Source: Stenotrophomonas tumulicola (GTDB lineage: Bacteria > Pseudomonadota > Gammaproteobacteria > Xanthomonadales > Xanthomonadaceae). From it: a stretch of 64,000 bases of DNA. Where the stretch lies: the NCBI RefSeq assembly GCF_014117215.1, contig NZ_JACGXS010000006.1:1-64000 (forward strand), in the 5' to 3' direction. Both the position numbers and the translations under genes were made by a program. Position 1 is the first letter of the stretch. Each line of letters opens with the position of its first letter. Below are positions 7,503 to 15,237 of this stretch, one piece after another. Below the pieces are notes generated by a model, which searched no databases, had not been told where the DNA came from, and saw only the letters and a list, made by a program, of their open reading frames with translations.

Positions 7503-8423
7503 ATGGACCGTTTTGATGCGCTGCAGTTGTTCACGCGGATCGTGGAATTGGGCAGCTTCACCGAAGCTGCCGGAACGCTGGACGTGCCCCGCGCGACGGC
7601 GACGCATGCGATCAAGGCATTGGAAAAACGCCTGGGGGCACGCCTGCTGGATCGCACCACGCGCCAGGTAACGCCCACCCTGGACGGCCAGGCGTTCTAC
7701 GAACGCAGCAAGCGCGTGCTGGCTGAACTGGAAGATGCAGAAACATCACTGAGCACCCATGTGGCCAATCCCCACGGGACGCTGCGCCTGGACCTGCATG
7801 GGACGCACGCGACGAAGATCATCCTGCCGCGCATTGGCGAGTTCAAAGCGCGTTATCCGGGGATCAACCTGGTCATCAGCAGCGGCGACCGCCTGGTGGA
7901 CCTGGTCAAGGAGGGCATCGACTGCGTGGTACGGGCAGGACAGCCCCGCGACTCTTCGCTGGTAGTCAGGCGATTGGCCGACATGCCGGAAATCATCTGC
8001 GCCAGCCCGGACTACCTGGCACAGCACGGCACGCCGATGCACCCCCGCGAACTGAGCGGACACCAGGCCATCGGGTTCTTCTCACGCGGCAACGAAAGCC
8101 GCTATCCCTTCACCATCATGATGGAAGGACACGTCACGGAATGGGAGGCGAAAGGCTGGATTTCCGTGAGTGATGCCGCGTGCTACACCAGCGCGGCGCT
8201 GGCCGGATGTGGATTGATCCAGGTGCCCCGATTCCGCCTTGAGGAACATCTGCAGGCAGGACGCCTGGTGCAGGTGCTGCCCGAATGGGACTGTCCCACC
8301 CTGCCCGTCTGCGCGTTGTATCCGTTCCATCGGCAGCTCTCGCCGCGGGTGCGCGTCTTCATTGATTGGGCACTGGAGTTGTACAGCGACAGGTTCGGCG
8401 CAGTGGGCAAAGCGGGTCCGTGA
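7503..8423 (+). CDS. LysR-family transcriptional regulator
   Basis: This 306-residue protein has the LysR winged helix-turn-helix at residues 1-60 (FDALQLFTRIVELGSFTEAA, then the recognition region RATATHAIKALEKRLG) and a periplasmic-binding-like effector domain from about residue 90 onward. It most resembles the CrgA/DsdC-like LysR subgroup. It is divergent from the SDR operon and likely controls it through the dyad at 7462. The last codons (GKAGP and stop) run into the flanking SMAG repeat. The inducer is unknown. Confidence 0.92.
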   Translation: MDRFDALQLFTRIVELGSFTEAAGTLDVPRATATHAIKALEKRLGARLLDRTTRQVTPTLDGQAFYERSKRVLAELEDAETSLSTHVANPHGTLRLDLHGTHATKIILPRIGEFKARYPGINLVISSGDRLVDLVKEGIDCVVRAGQPRDSSLVVRRLADMPEIICASPDYLAQHGTPMHPRELSGHQAIGFFSRGNESRYPFTIMMEGHVTEWEAKGWISVSDAACYTSAALAGCGLIQVPRFRLEEHLQAGRLVQVLPEWDCPTLPVCALYPFHRQLSPRVRVFIDWALELYSDRFGAVGKAGP

Positions 8424-8431
8424 CCCGGCCT

Positions 8432-8850
8432 TGGTAGTGACGGGCCATGCCCGTCACCGGCGAAAAGCAGCGGGTCATGGACCCGCACTACCTCGGTAGT
8501 GATGGCTGCGGGAACGGCTTTGGTAGTGACGGGCCATGCCCGTCACCCGGCGAAAAGCAGCGGGTCATGGACCCGCTCTACCTCGGTAGTGATGGCTACT
8601 GGAATAGCCTTGGTAGTGACGGGCCATGCCCGTCACCCGGCGAAAAGCAGCGGGTCATGGACCCGCTCTACCTCGGTAGTGATGGCTGCTGGAATGGCCT
8701 TGGTAGTGACGGGCCATGCCCGTCACCCCGCGAAAAGCAGCGGGTCATGGACCCGCTCTACCTCGGTAGTGATGGCTACTGGAATGGCCTTGGTAGTGAC
8801 GGGCCATGCCCGTCACCGGCAAAAGCAGCGGGTCATGGACCCGCTCTACC
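8432..8850 (+). repeat. SMAG array, 90-bp period
   Basis: Five tandem units of about 90 bp (CGAAAAGCAG at 8461, 8551, 8641, 8731 and about 8820) each contain a GGTAGTGACGGGCCATGCCC palindrome, an inverted GCGGGTCATGGACCCGCTCT palindrome and a GGTAGTGATGGCT linker. It fills the convergent space between the LysR gene and the DUF1275 gene. Confidence 0.9.
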
Positions 8851-9510
8851 GTCCCGTCGCAGCCATTGCAGGTACGCGACATACACCGCGCCACTCACGC
8901 CGGTGATGGCTGCGGGAACGTACAACGCTTCGTAGCGCAGCGACTGGAACAGCCAGGCCCCGCTTATGCTGCCCAGCAGGAAACCACTTATGACCAGGCC
9001 ACTCAGTGTGAGCCGCCGGAATGGCAACGACAGGCCCCGCAGCAGGTGGCCCAGGCCAATGCCCAGGTCGGTGAACATGCCGGTCAGGTGCGTTGTCCTG
9101 AGAATCGCGCCGCTGTAAGTGGTCGCCATGGCGTTCTGCAGGCCGCATGCCATCGCCGCCAACCACACGCCCCATTCCGAAGACTGCTGGAAAAATGGAA
9201 TGCTGGCGATGATCAACCCCGACTCGATCAGGAGCACCAGGCCATACCGCCTGCCGAGGCGCAGCGCACTGTCCTGGACGATCAGCCCACTGAGCACGGC
9301 ACCGGCGCAGAACGCAATGAGTACGCCCCACAGAAAACCCACGCCAGCCCAGTCACCACGCGCAATCGAAACACCCAGCATGCTGGTGGGGCCGGTGAGG
9401 TGGCTGACAACCTGGTGGGATACCCCCAGGTAGCAGACACCGTTCACCAGGCCTGCCACCGCAGACAGCGACACGCCACCGATCCAGACCCACTTAGGCA
9501 GAGGAACCAC
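8833..9510 (-). CDS. YoaK/DUF1275 family membrane protein
   Basis: This 225-residue integral membrane protein has about six hydrophobic helices and the DUF1275 signatures GLVNGVCYLG near the N-terminus and GLQNAMATTYSG in the middle. The molecular function of the family is unknown. I choose the GTG at VVPLPKWVW because AAGGAAG sits 5 nt upstream; the frame stays open to 9591 but without a comparable site. The stop and last five codons (GRAGP) come from the flanking SMAG repeat. Confidence 0.8.
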   Translation of the reverse strand: MVPLPKWVWIGGVSLSAVAGLVNGVCYLGVSHQVVSHLTGPTSMLGVSIARGDWAGVGFLWGVLIAFCAGAVLSGLIVQDSALRLGRRYGLVLLIESGLIIASIPFFQQSSEWGVWLAAMACGLQNAMATTYSGAILRTTHLTGMFTDLGIGLGHLLRGLSLPFRRLTLSGLVISGFLLGSISGAWLFQSLRYEALYVPAAITGVSGAVYVAYLQWLRRDGRAGP

Positions 9511-9665
9511 GGACTTCCTTTGACTTCCTTTTACTTCCCCAGGCCCAACCCGCGCCTGGACGACCTGCAGGCACGATGCCCGTCCTGGCAATCAGGTTAG
9601 CATCCCCGCCGAGTTCCCCTGCGTTGCCGGCACGCGCGAACGTCCGCCCTGCCTGCACCGGCGGC

Positions 9666-10406
9666 TCAACGCAGGAAGAACTCCACCGGCGTGGTGACGT
9701 CGACCGGGTCGCCCGGCACGTCCGCTGGCGGTGGCGGCAATGGGCTGGCGCGGCGCACCGCCGCCAGTGCCTCGGTATCCAGCGGCTCATGGCCGCTGCT
9801 GCGGGCCAGGCTGACAGAAAGCACGTTGCCCCGCCGGTCCACCGCATAGAGCACCTGCACCACTCCCTCGTAGCGCCGGCGCTGTGCCGCGCGCGGGAAG
9901 CGCTTGAACTGCTCCAGGTGACCGAGCACCTGCACCTGCCAGTTGGCCAGTGCCTGGCTGACGGTGCCGGCCAGCGCCTGGCTGGCCGCATGGCGATTGC
10001 TGTCCGGTGCCGGCACGCTGGGCGGGGCGCTGGCTTCGGTGCTGCTGGCGCTGTCCTGTTGCTGCGGCTCCGATACCTGCCGGGCCAGCGCTGCATCGGC
10101 ATCCTGCAACACCTGCCGTGGCACGGCGGGGCTGGGCTGCACCGTCGCCACGCTGGGCTGCCGCTTGCGTCGTTCCTGCTCCTGCCGGGGCGGCCCCGGT
10201 GGCAGTTCGGTCGGCGGGGTCGATGGTGCACGCGTCAGCGGCGCCAGTTCCACCATCACCGCCACTGCCTGCAGCGGCAAAGGTTCCTGCACGCGCGGCA
10301 CGTGCCACCACAGGATGGCGGCAGCCACCAGCACATGCACCAGCAGCACCACGCCCATGCTGGCGAGCCAGCGCACTGCCTGGCGGTCCTGCCGCAGCAC
10401 GTTCAT
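9666..10406 (-). CDS. TonB-family energy transducer
   Basis: This 246-residue protein couples the inner-membrane proton motive force to the outer-membrane receptor of the heme locus. It has a short cytoplasmic start, one membrane anchor at about residues 13-33 (SMGVVLLVHVLVAAAILWW), a proline-rich periplasmic linker (PLTRAPSTPPTELPPGPP) and a TonB C-terminal domain from about residue 160 ending in TPVEFFLR. Its ATG overlaps the exbD stop (ATGA). It is the last gene of the heme operon, and a receptor-dedicated TonB is inferred from this placement. Confidence 0.9.
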   Translation of the reverse strand: MNVLRQDRQAVRWLASMGVVLLVHVLVAAAILWWHVPRVQEPLPLQAVAVMVELAPLTRAPSTPPTELPPGPPRQEQERRKRQPSVATVQPSPAVPRQVLQDADAALARQVSEPQQQDSASSTEASAPPSVPAPDSNRHAASQALAGTVSQALANWQVQVLGHLEQFKRFPRAAQRRRYEGVVQVLYAVDRRGNVLSVSLARSSGHEPLDTEALAAVRRASPLPPPPADVPGDPVDVTTPVEFFLR

Positions 10407-10825
10407 GGGCTGCCCTGCTCCAGGCCCACCAACGCCACCTTCAGGTAGCCTGCATCGCGCAGCGCGTTCATCACCTGCATCAGGTCCCCATACGGTACGC
10501 CGCTGTCCGCCCGCAGGAATATCCGTTCGGCGGGGTCGCCGCCGGTCAGGACATCCAGCTTCGACTTCAGCTCCGCCCCGGTGATCGCATCCTGGTTCAG
10601 GCTCAGCGACAGATCGTCCTGGACCGTGAGATAGATCGGATCCCTGTCCCTGGCCTGTGGCGCGGCGTTGAGTGCCGGCAGCTCCACGGGCACATCAACG
10701 GTAGCCAGCGGTGCGGCCACCATGAAGATGATCAGCAGGACCAGCATGACGTCGATGAACGGGGTGACATTGATGTCGTGGTTCTCTTCCAGCTCGTCGT
10801 CTTCGTTGCGTGGGGTGATGGCCAT
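10403..10825 (-). CDS. exbD: ExbD/TolR-family biopolymer transport protein
   Basis: This 140-residue protein has a short cytoplasmic N-terminus, one membrane helix at about residues 20-41 and a periplasmic domain. NVTPFIDVMLVLLIIFM carries the conserved membrane aspartate at residue 25, the proton-translocating residue of ExbD and TolR. It forms the TonB-energising motor with the ExbB-like protein encoded 12 bp upstream. ExbD is preferred over TolR because the gene sits in an exbB-exbD-tonB group at the end of a heme locus. Confidence 0.92.
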   Translation of the reverse strand: MAITPRNEDDELEENHDINVTPFIDVMLVLLIIFMVAAPLATVDVPVELPALNAAPQARDRDPIYLTVQDDLSLSLNQDAITGAELKSKLDVLTGGDPAERIFLRADSGVPYGDLMQVMNALRDAGYLKVALVGLEQGSP

Positions 10826-10837
10826 GGATGTCCCTCG

Positions 10838-11560
10838 TCAGTCCCGTGGAAGAACTGCCGCACCGGCCGTGGACGCCGCGTAGCGGTCGAGATCGCGCGA
10901 GACCACTTGCTGTATGCCCGCCGACAGGTCGCCCAGGTTGCCCCTGATGGCACCCAGGCTGCGGCTGAAGTGGTTGTAGATGACCACCGCCGGGATGGCA
11001 GCGACCAGCCCCATTGCTGTGGCCAGCAGGGCCTCGGCAATGCCCGGCGCCACCACCGCCAGGTTGGTGGTGTTGGACCTGGCGATGCCGACGAAACTGT
11101 TCATGATTCCCCATACCGTGCCGAACAATCCCACGAACGGGGCCGTTGCCCCCACCGTGGCCAGGATGCCGATGCCGGTGCGCAGGTGGCGGATATAGGC
11201 GAGTTCGCTGCGCTCCAGCCGCGAGGCGATGCGTTCCTTGATTCCCGCCTTGTCCGCCAGCCCCTCCGATTGCCGAAGCTCGGCATGTGCCTGGGCCACC
11301 AGCTCGTGGGCGATGCCGCCAGCCAGGTGGGGATGGCCGTCGGCATCGGACAGCACGGTGGACTGCGCCAGGGTCGCGTGCGCGGCACGCAATGCGCGCC
11401 GGATGGAACGCAGCTCCCAGCTCTTGGCTACCAGCACCGTCCAGGTGGCGAACGACGCCAGCGCCAATCCAATCATCACCGCCTGCACCACCCAATCGGC
11501 GTGCTGGAACATCTGCCATGGGCCCAGGTCGGGCGGAAGGTTCACGTGTGTATTCTGCAT
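10838..11560 (-). CDS. exbB: ExbB/TolQ-family proton channel protein
   Basis: This 240-residue MotA/TolQ/ExbB domain protein has three membrane helices, at about residues 20-42 (QHADWVVQAVMIGLALASF), 130-152 (LRTGIGILATVGATAPFVGL) and 170-195 (EALLATAMGLVAAIPAVVIY), with a large cytoplasmic loop. I start at MQNTHVN, since the frame upstream to 11635 has no good ribosome-binding site. It forms the stator pentamer around ExbD in the inner membrane. It lies third from the end of the heme locus. Confidence 0.92.
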   Translation of the reverse strand: MQNTHVNLPPDLGPWQMFQHADWVVQAVMIGLALASFATWTVLVAKSWELRSIRRALRAAHATLAQSTVLSDADGHPHLAGGIAHELVAQAHAELRQSEGLADKAGIKERIASRLERSELAYIRHLRTGIGILATVGATAPFVGLFGTVWGIMNSFVGIARSNTTNLAVVAPGIAEALLATAMGLVAAIPAVVIYNHFSRSLGAIRGNLGDLSAGIQQVVSRDLDRYAASTAGAAVLPRD

Positions 11561-11657
11561 CGGGTCGATCCCATTGCTCAGGTCGGGAAGGAAAGGCCAC
11601 GGCGGACCGTGGCAACGGGGGCACGTCGTGGCCAACGCGCGGCATCTCCGGTTCCGC

Positions 11658-12059
11658 TCATGGCTCCGGCCTGCACCACAACCACAGCAGCACGCAGGCC
11701 ATGCAGGTGATGATGATCGCCACGCTGGGCCAGTGCGGGATGGTCAGTGCCGAGAAAGTACCGGCCAGGCACATGGTGAACGTCGCCGCCCATTTGGCAC
11801 GGCGCGGCAGCTTGCCCGCCTGCCAGTGTGCGAGCAGTGGACCGAACAGGCGGTGGCGCAGGATCCAGGCATGCAACCGCGGCGAGCTGCGTGCCGCCGC
11901 CCATGCGGCCAGCAGCACGAACTCGGTCGTCGGCAAGCCGGGAGTCACCACTCCCACGAATGCCAGGCCCAGGAAAACCACGGCCAGTACCTGCAGCAAC
12001 AGGCGTCGCAGTCCGCTGGCCGGTGGTTTCGGCATCGGTTCGGATGCGGCCGGTTTCAT
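11658..12059 (-). CDS. YbaN/DUF454 family inner-membrane protein
   Basis: This 133-residue protein matches DUF454: GVVTPGLPTTEFVLLAAWAA is the family signature, with hydrophobic helices around residues 20-55 and 92-125. The function of the family is unknown. Its ATG overlaps the heme oxygenase stop (ATGA), so the two are translationally coupled, and exbB follows. Placement between heme oxygenase and the TonB motor suggests a role in heme or biliverdin handling at the inner membrane, an inference from context only. Confidence 0.85.
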   Translation of the reverse strand: MKPAASEPMPKPPASGLRRLLLQVLAVVFLGLAFVGVVTPGLPTTEFVLLAAWAAARSSPRLHAWILRHRLFGPLLAHWQAGKLPRRAKWAATFTMCLAGTFSALTIPHWPSVAIIITCMACVLLWLWCRPEP

Positions 12060-12694
12060 GCACGCAGCGAGGATCGCGTCATCGGCAACGCGCCGCCATC
12101 CAGCGGCAGCTCTTCTTCGACGTACCTGCGAACGGTACGGAACGCCTCTTCCGCGGCCTGCACCGCTTCATCCTCCTGTGCCTGCGTCAAGGCGACCGTA
12201 TCCAGTGCCGTGGTGAACTGGCGCCAGTGCCGCGCCGCTCCATCCGGATGCGCGGCCAGATGGCGTGCGCCGAAATTGTGGGCCAACCCCAGCCTGTCCC
12301 GCGCCAGCTTGAACAGGACCGCACCGCCCAGGTTCGATCCCTCGGCCACGTACAACCAGCCCAGCGCAGCGGGCAGCGTGGCGTGCATGTCCAGCCTGCC
12401 AGCCACGGCGGCGGGCAATGGCCCCCCCAGGTCGCCCAGGTCATTGGCAACAAGCAGCAGCCGACGCCGTTGTGCCAGCGCGGGGATCAGCTCGGCCAGC
12501 TGCGGGTTGGCATACAGCGTGTCCACGTCACGATGGAAACGGTATTGCACGCGCAGGAAGCCGGAGAACTTGCCGCGGCTGGCAAAAATGTCGGCATCCA
12601 TGATGCGCTTGTCCAAGGCATCGTGGACGGTGTGGGTGGCTGCCTTCAGGCGCTGGCTGCGGGTTGGAATGGAATCAGCGACGTGTTCATTCAT
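12056..12694 (-). CDS. hemO: Biliverdin-producing heme oxygenase
   Basis: This 212-residue enzyme opens imported heme to biliverdin, CO and iron in the cytoplasm. The proximal heme ligand is probably His24 in ATHTVHDALD, and the family signature GWLYVAEGSNLGG lies near residues 115-127 in the distal helix. Length is as expected for HemO/PigA/BphO-type bacterial oxygenases. The ATG at MNEHVAD is used, since the longer reading to 12742 adds only an unsupported leader. It follows the Slam gene by 77 bp and overlaps the DUF454 gene. The redox partner is not in the window. Confidence 0.93.
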   Translation of the reverse strand: MNEHVADSIPTRSQRLKAATHTVHDALDKRIMDADIFASRGKFSGFLRVQYRFHRDVDTLYANPQLAELIPALAQRRRLLLVANDLGDLGGPLPAAVAGRLDMHATLPAALGWLYVAEGSNLGGAVLFKLARDRLGLAHNFGARHLAAHPDGAARHWRQFTTALDTVALTQAQEDEAVQAAEEAFRTVRRYVEEELPLDGGALPMTRSSLRA

Positions 12695-12771
12695 GACGGG
12701 CGCTCTTGGAAATGCGGGAAATGGCAGGAGGTTGGATTGCATGGGAAGTTCCCACGTGGGGGGCCGGACAT

Positions 12772-14280
12772 TCAGAACATGCGTTCAAGCTTCAGGTTGA
12801 CCGTGCTTCTGTCGTAGCTGTAGAGCCAGTCGACGCTGCTGTCGACCTTGTTGTAGCGCAGGGTCAGCAAGGGCGTGAAACCTGCCATCGCCCAGCGGGC
12901 TGCCTTGACGATGAAGATGTAACTCTGCTCGTCGTCCTTGCGCTGCGCCTCCAGCAGTGCATTGCTGGCGCCATCCTCGCGCCGCCTGTAGGAGGTGAAC
13001 AGGGTGCTGTTGAAGCCCTCCGGCCATTGCAGCGATGCGCCCAGGCGAATGCCCTTCTGCCGATAGGCGGTGACCGCCAGCGGCGTATCGTTGTCGACGA
13101 TGTCCACGCCGCCGAACAGCGTCCAGCGCTGCCCCAGGCTGCGGAAGTACGTGGCGTAGACCGAACGTGACGCGCCATCGTAATAAGGCGCGTAGCTGGC
13201 CTGGCGATAACGCAGTTCCTTCCAGTCCGCTTCAAGCTTCAGCATCGACGCCGGGGACAGGGTGTAATTCCATTCCGCGTGGATCCCCCAGGCGCCATAC
13301 AGCGCGGAATTTCCAAGTGCCTGGTAATCGAACGTGGACGCGAGGGCCATGCCGTGGCGTGCACTGCGGAAGCTGTAACCGGCCTGCGTGGCCAGGGTCG
13401 CCTCGTTGTAGGCACTGTAGTTGCGGTAGGCCTGGCCGAACAGCAACGAGCGCAGGTACAGGCCGTGGTGGCCGCCCAGCGGCAGGCGCCTGTTGAGGCT
13501 GGCATCGTAGTCCACGCCCGTGGCGACGATGGCGTCGGGCAGCTTGCGGTCGACATAGCAGAAGCCGCTGCTGTCGGCGACCAGGCAGGTATGGCTGGCC
13601 GAGGTGCGGTTGACGTTGTCGCTCCACGCCGGCCCCAGCGCGAACGTCCCGTTCCAGGAGCGCCTGCTTTCCAGCGCCTTGCGGAAGGTGGCAACAGACC
13701 TGCGCACTCCCTCCGTCTTGGGATCGGTGGTATCGATGGACGTTTCGATGGCCTCGAACAGTTCGGCGGCTTCGCGGTCCTGCTGGTCCTCGAACAGCGT
13801 CCGCGCCAGTTCCAGGCGGCCGAGCAGGAACTGCGGCTGGATGGCCAGCACCTGGCGGAATTCGTGCACGGCCTCCCGATGGCGGCCTTGCAGGCGCGCC
13901 AGCATGCCCTGCGCATAGTGCGCCAGCATCGGATCACGGTCCGGCAGGTCCATGTATTCGTCGAGGAACCGCGCTGCGGCCTGCCATTCGCGGCTCTGCA
14001 GGGACAGGTACAGGGCCCGCCCTACGTCGTTGGCATTATGTGCGACGGTGTAGGTCTGCCCGTCCACGGTGATGGTGGGACGGTCTGCTTCCAGCTCGTC
14101 CTGCAGCAGGTGGCGCTCGCGTTCAATGCCCTGGCGTTGGGTACGCTGATCGAGGATGCGACGGATGTCTTCCTGCTGCGCCTGGGCCGCGGCGCTGCCC
14201 AGGAAGAGGAGGATCAACACCACTACCCGGCACGATGTCCGGCAGGGGGCAGGCAAGGCTGGTTGCATGTATGGGGTCAT
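12772..14280 (-). CDS. Slam-type outer-membrane translocator (TPR plus DUF560 barrel)
   Basis: This 502-residue exported protein has a signal peptide (VVVLILLFLGSAAAQA), a periplasmic tetratricopeptide-like domain at about residues 55-200 (including QGMLARLQGRHREAVHEFRQ and LLGRLELARTLFEDQQDREA), and a C-terminal DUF560 beta-barrel from about residue 210 ending in the aromatic VNLKLERMF typical of outer-membrane barrels. Slam proteins move TbpB-like lipoproteins and soluble hemophilins across the outer membrane. The neighbouring hemophilin-like gene is its expected client. Slam identity is known from family features; the client pairing is inferred from adjacency. Confidence 0.88.
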   Translation of the reverse strand: MTPYMQPALPAPCRTSCRVVVLILLFLGSAAAQAQQEDIRRILDQRTQRQGIERERHLLQDELEADRPTITVDGQTYTVAHNANDVGRALYLSLQSREWQAAARFLDEYMDLPDRDPMLAHYAQGMLARLQGRHREAVHEFRQVLAIQPQFLLGRLELARTLFEDQQDREAAELFEAIETSIDTTDPKTEGVRRSVATFRKALESRRSWNGTFALGPAWSDNVNRTSASHTCLVADSSGFCYVDRKLPDAIVATGVDYDASLNRRLPLGGHHGLYLRSLLFGQAYRNYSAYNEATLATQAGYSFRSARHGMALASTFDYQALGNSALYGAWGIHAEWNYTLSPASMLKLEADWKELRYRQASYAPYYDGASRSVYATYFRSLGQRWTLFGGVDIVDNDTPLAVTAYRQKGIRLGASLQWPEGFNSTLFTSYRRREDGASNALLEAQRKDDEQSYIFIVKAARWAMAGFTPLLTLRYNKVDSSVDWLYSYDRSTVNLKLERMF

Positions 14281-14290
14281 CTGGACGGTG

Positions 14291-14319
14291 GCAAGGACTG
14301 GCGGCTGGCTGGTCCTTGC
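14291..14319 (-). promoter_or_regulatory. Intercistronic hairpin between hemophilin and slam genes
   Basis: A perfect 8-bp inverted repeat GCAAGGAC/GTCCTTGC encloses 13 nt, in the 95-bp gap between the hemophilin stop and the Slam start. No T-run follows, so it is more likely an mRNA-stabilising or attenuating structure than a full terminator. Confidence 0.5.
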
Positions 14320-14375
14320 ACTGCTTCAGTCACTACAACGAATCCCTGCCATGGATCGGCAAGGCACTGCTGGTG

Positions 14376-15152
14376 TTACCGCGCGCCGCCGAACGCCACG
14401 TCCTTGGACCTGTCGGCGAAGGTCGCGATGCCGGCCAGGGCCGCCGCGTTGGCGCCGTAGAAACGGCCTTCGACGGTGCCTGCGGTCGCATCGGCCCGGG
14501 CCGCGCCACTGAAGCTGGCACTGGTCGGATTGATGGACACGTAGTTGACCAGCGTGCTGCTGCCCAGCGCCAGCGTGTTGACCGTGCTGGAACCGGTGCG
14601 GGTCAGGCTGCCGCTGAGCCGGTTGGTGGAGAAGTTGGCGGTGAAGTTTCCGCTCAGCACGCTGCCGCCGCCGGAATTGTTGATGCCGGTGACCGCATAG
14701 GTGGCGGTGCCGCTGGTCGGCAAGGTGGTGCCGGTGGTGTCGCCGACGTAGTAGACGGTGTGGTCGCCAGTGCTGACATTGCCGGTGCTCGACCACTCGC
14801 CGAACCACACATCGCCGGTGCCTGCGCGGGCGAAGGTGAACACCCCCAGGTTGTTCGGATGGTCGGCGTCGGCCGGCATGCTGAGCTGGTAGACCGGCCC
14901 GGTGCCGGAGTAACGCGACAGGCCCTGGAAATCGACCTGCAGGTCGATGCCACTGGCCTTCACGGAAATACCGGCCAGGCCCGGCGTATGCACGGTACCG
15001 GCGGACACATCGGACTTGCCCACTTTGACATTGACATCATTGCTGGTGCCACCGAAGAACGGAGCTTCGGCGGACTGTGCCTGGGCCAGCCCGGCGATAC
15101 TCATGGCCGCCAGGGCCAGGGCAAGCGTGGACAGTTTGCGTTGCGTTTTCAT
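14376..15152 (-). CDS. Hemophilin-like secreted heme-binding protein (Slam client)
   Basis: This 258-residue protein has a signal peptide MKTQRKLSTLALALAAMSIA..LAQA. There is no cysteine at the cleavage site, so it should be soluble after export and not a surface lipoprotein. The mature protein is Gly/Ser/Thr-rich beta structure and ends with GTVEGRFYGANAAALAGIA followed by VAFGGAR, like the C-terminal barrel of TbpB-like proteins and hemophilins (HphA, HrpC). With a Slam gene downstream and a TonB receptor upstream it fits the secreted hemophore role: capture heme outside the cell and deliver it to the receptor. GAGGT precedes the ATG by 6 nt. Heme binding itself is inferred, not read from a motif. 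Confidence 0.78.
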   Translation of the reverse strand: MKTQRKLSTLALALAAMSIAGLAQAQSAEAPFFGGTSNDVNVKVGKSDVSAGTVHTPGLAGISVKASGIDLQVDFQGLSRYSGTGPVYQLSMPADADHPNNLGVFTFARAGTGDVWFGEWSSTGNVSTGDHTVYYVGDTTGTTLPTSGTATYAVTGINNSGGGSVLSGNFTANFSTNRLSGSLTRTGSSTVNTLALGSSTLVNYVSINPTSASFSGAARADATAGTVEGRFYGANAAALAGIATFADRSKDVAFGGAR

Positions 15153-15237
15153 GCGTAACCTCATTGATGGGTGATGCAACGAAGGGGAAGGACGTCCTGT
15201 CCAGGAAGCAACTGCTCCTGCATGCATGGCAAGGCGC

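Noticed and set aside
11229..12800. Plus-strand open frame of 523 codons in the heme locus
   Set aside because: It lies opposite exbB, the DUF454 gene and hemO, whose motifs are clear.
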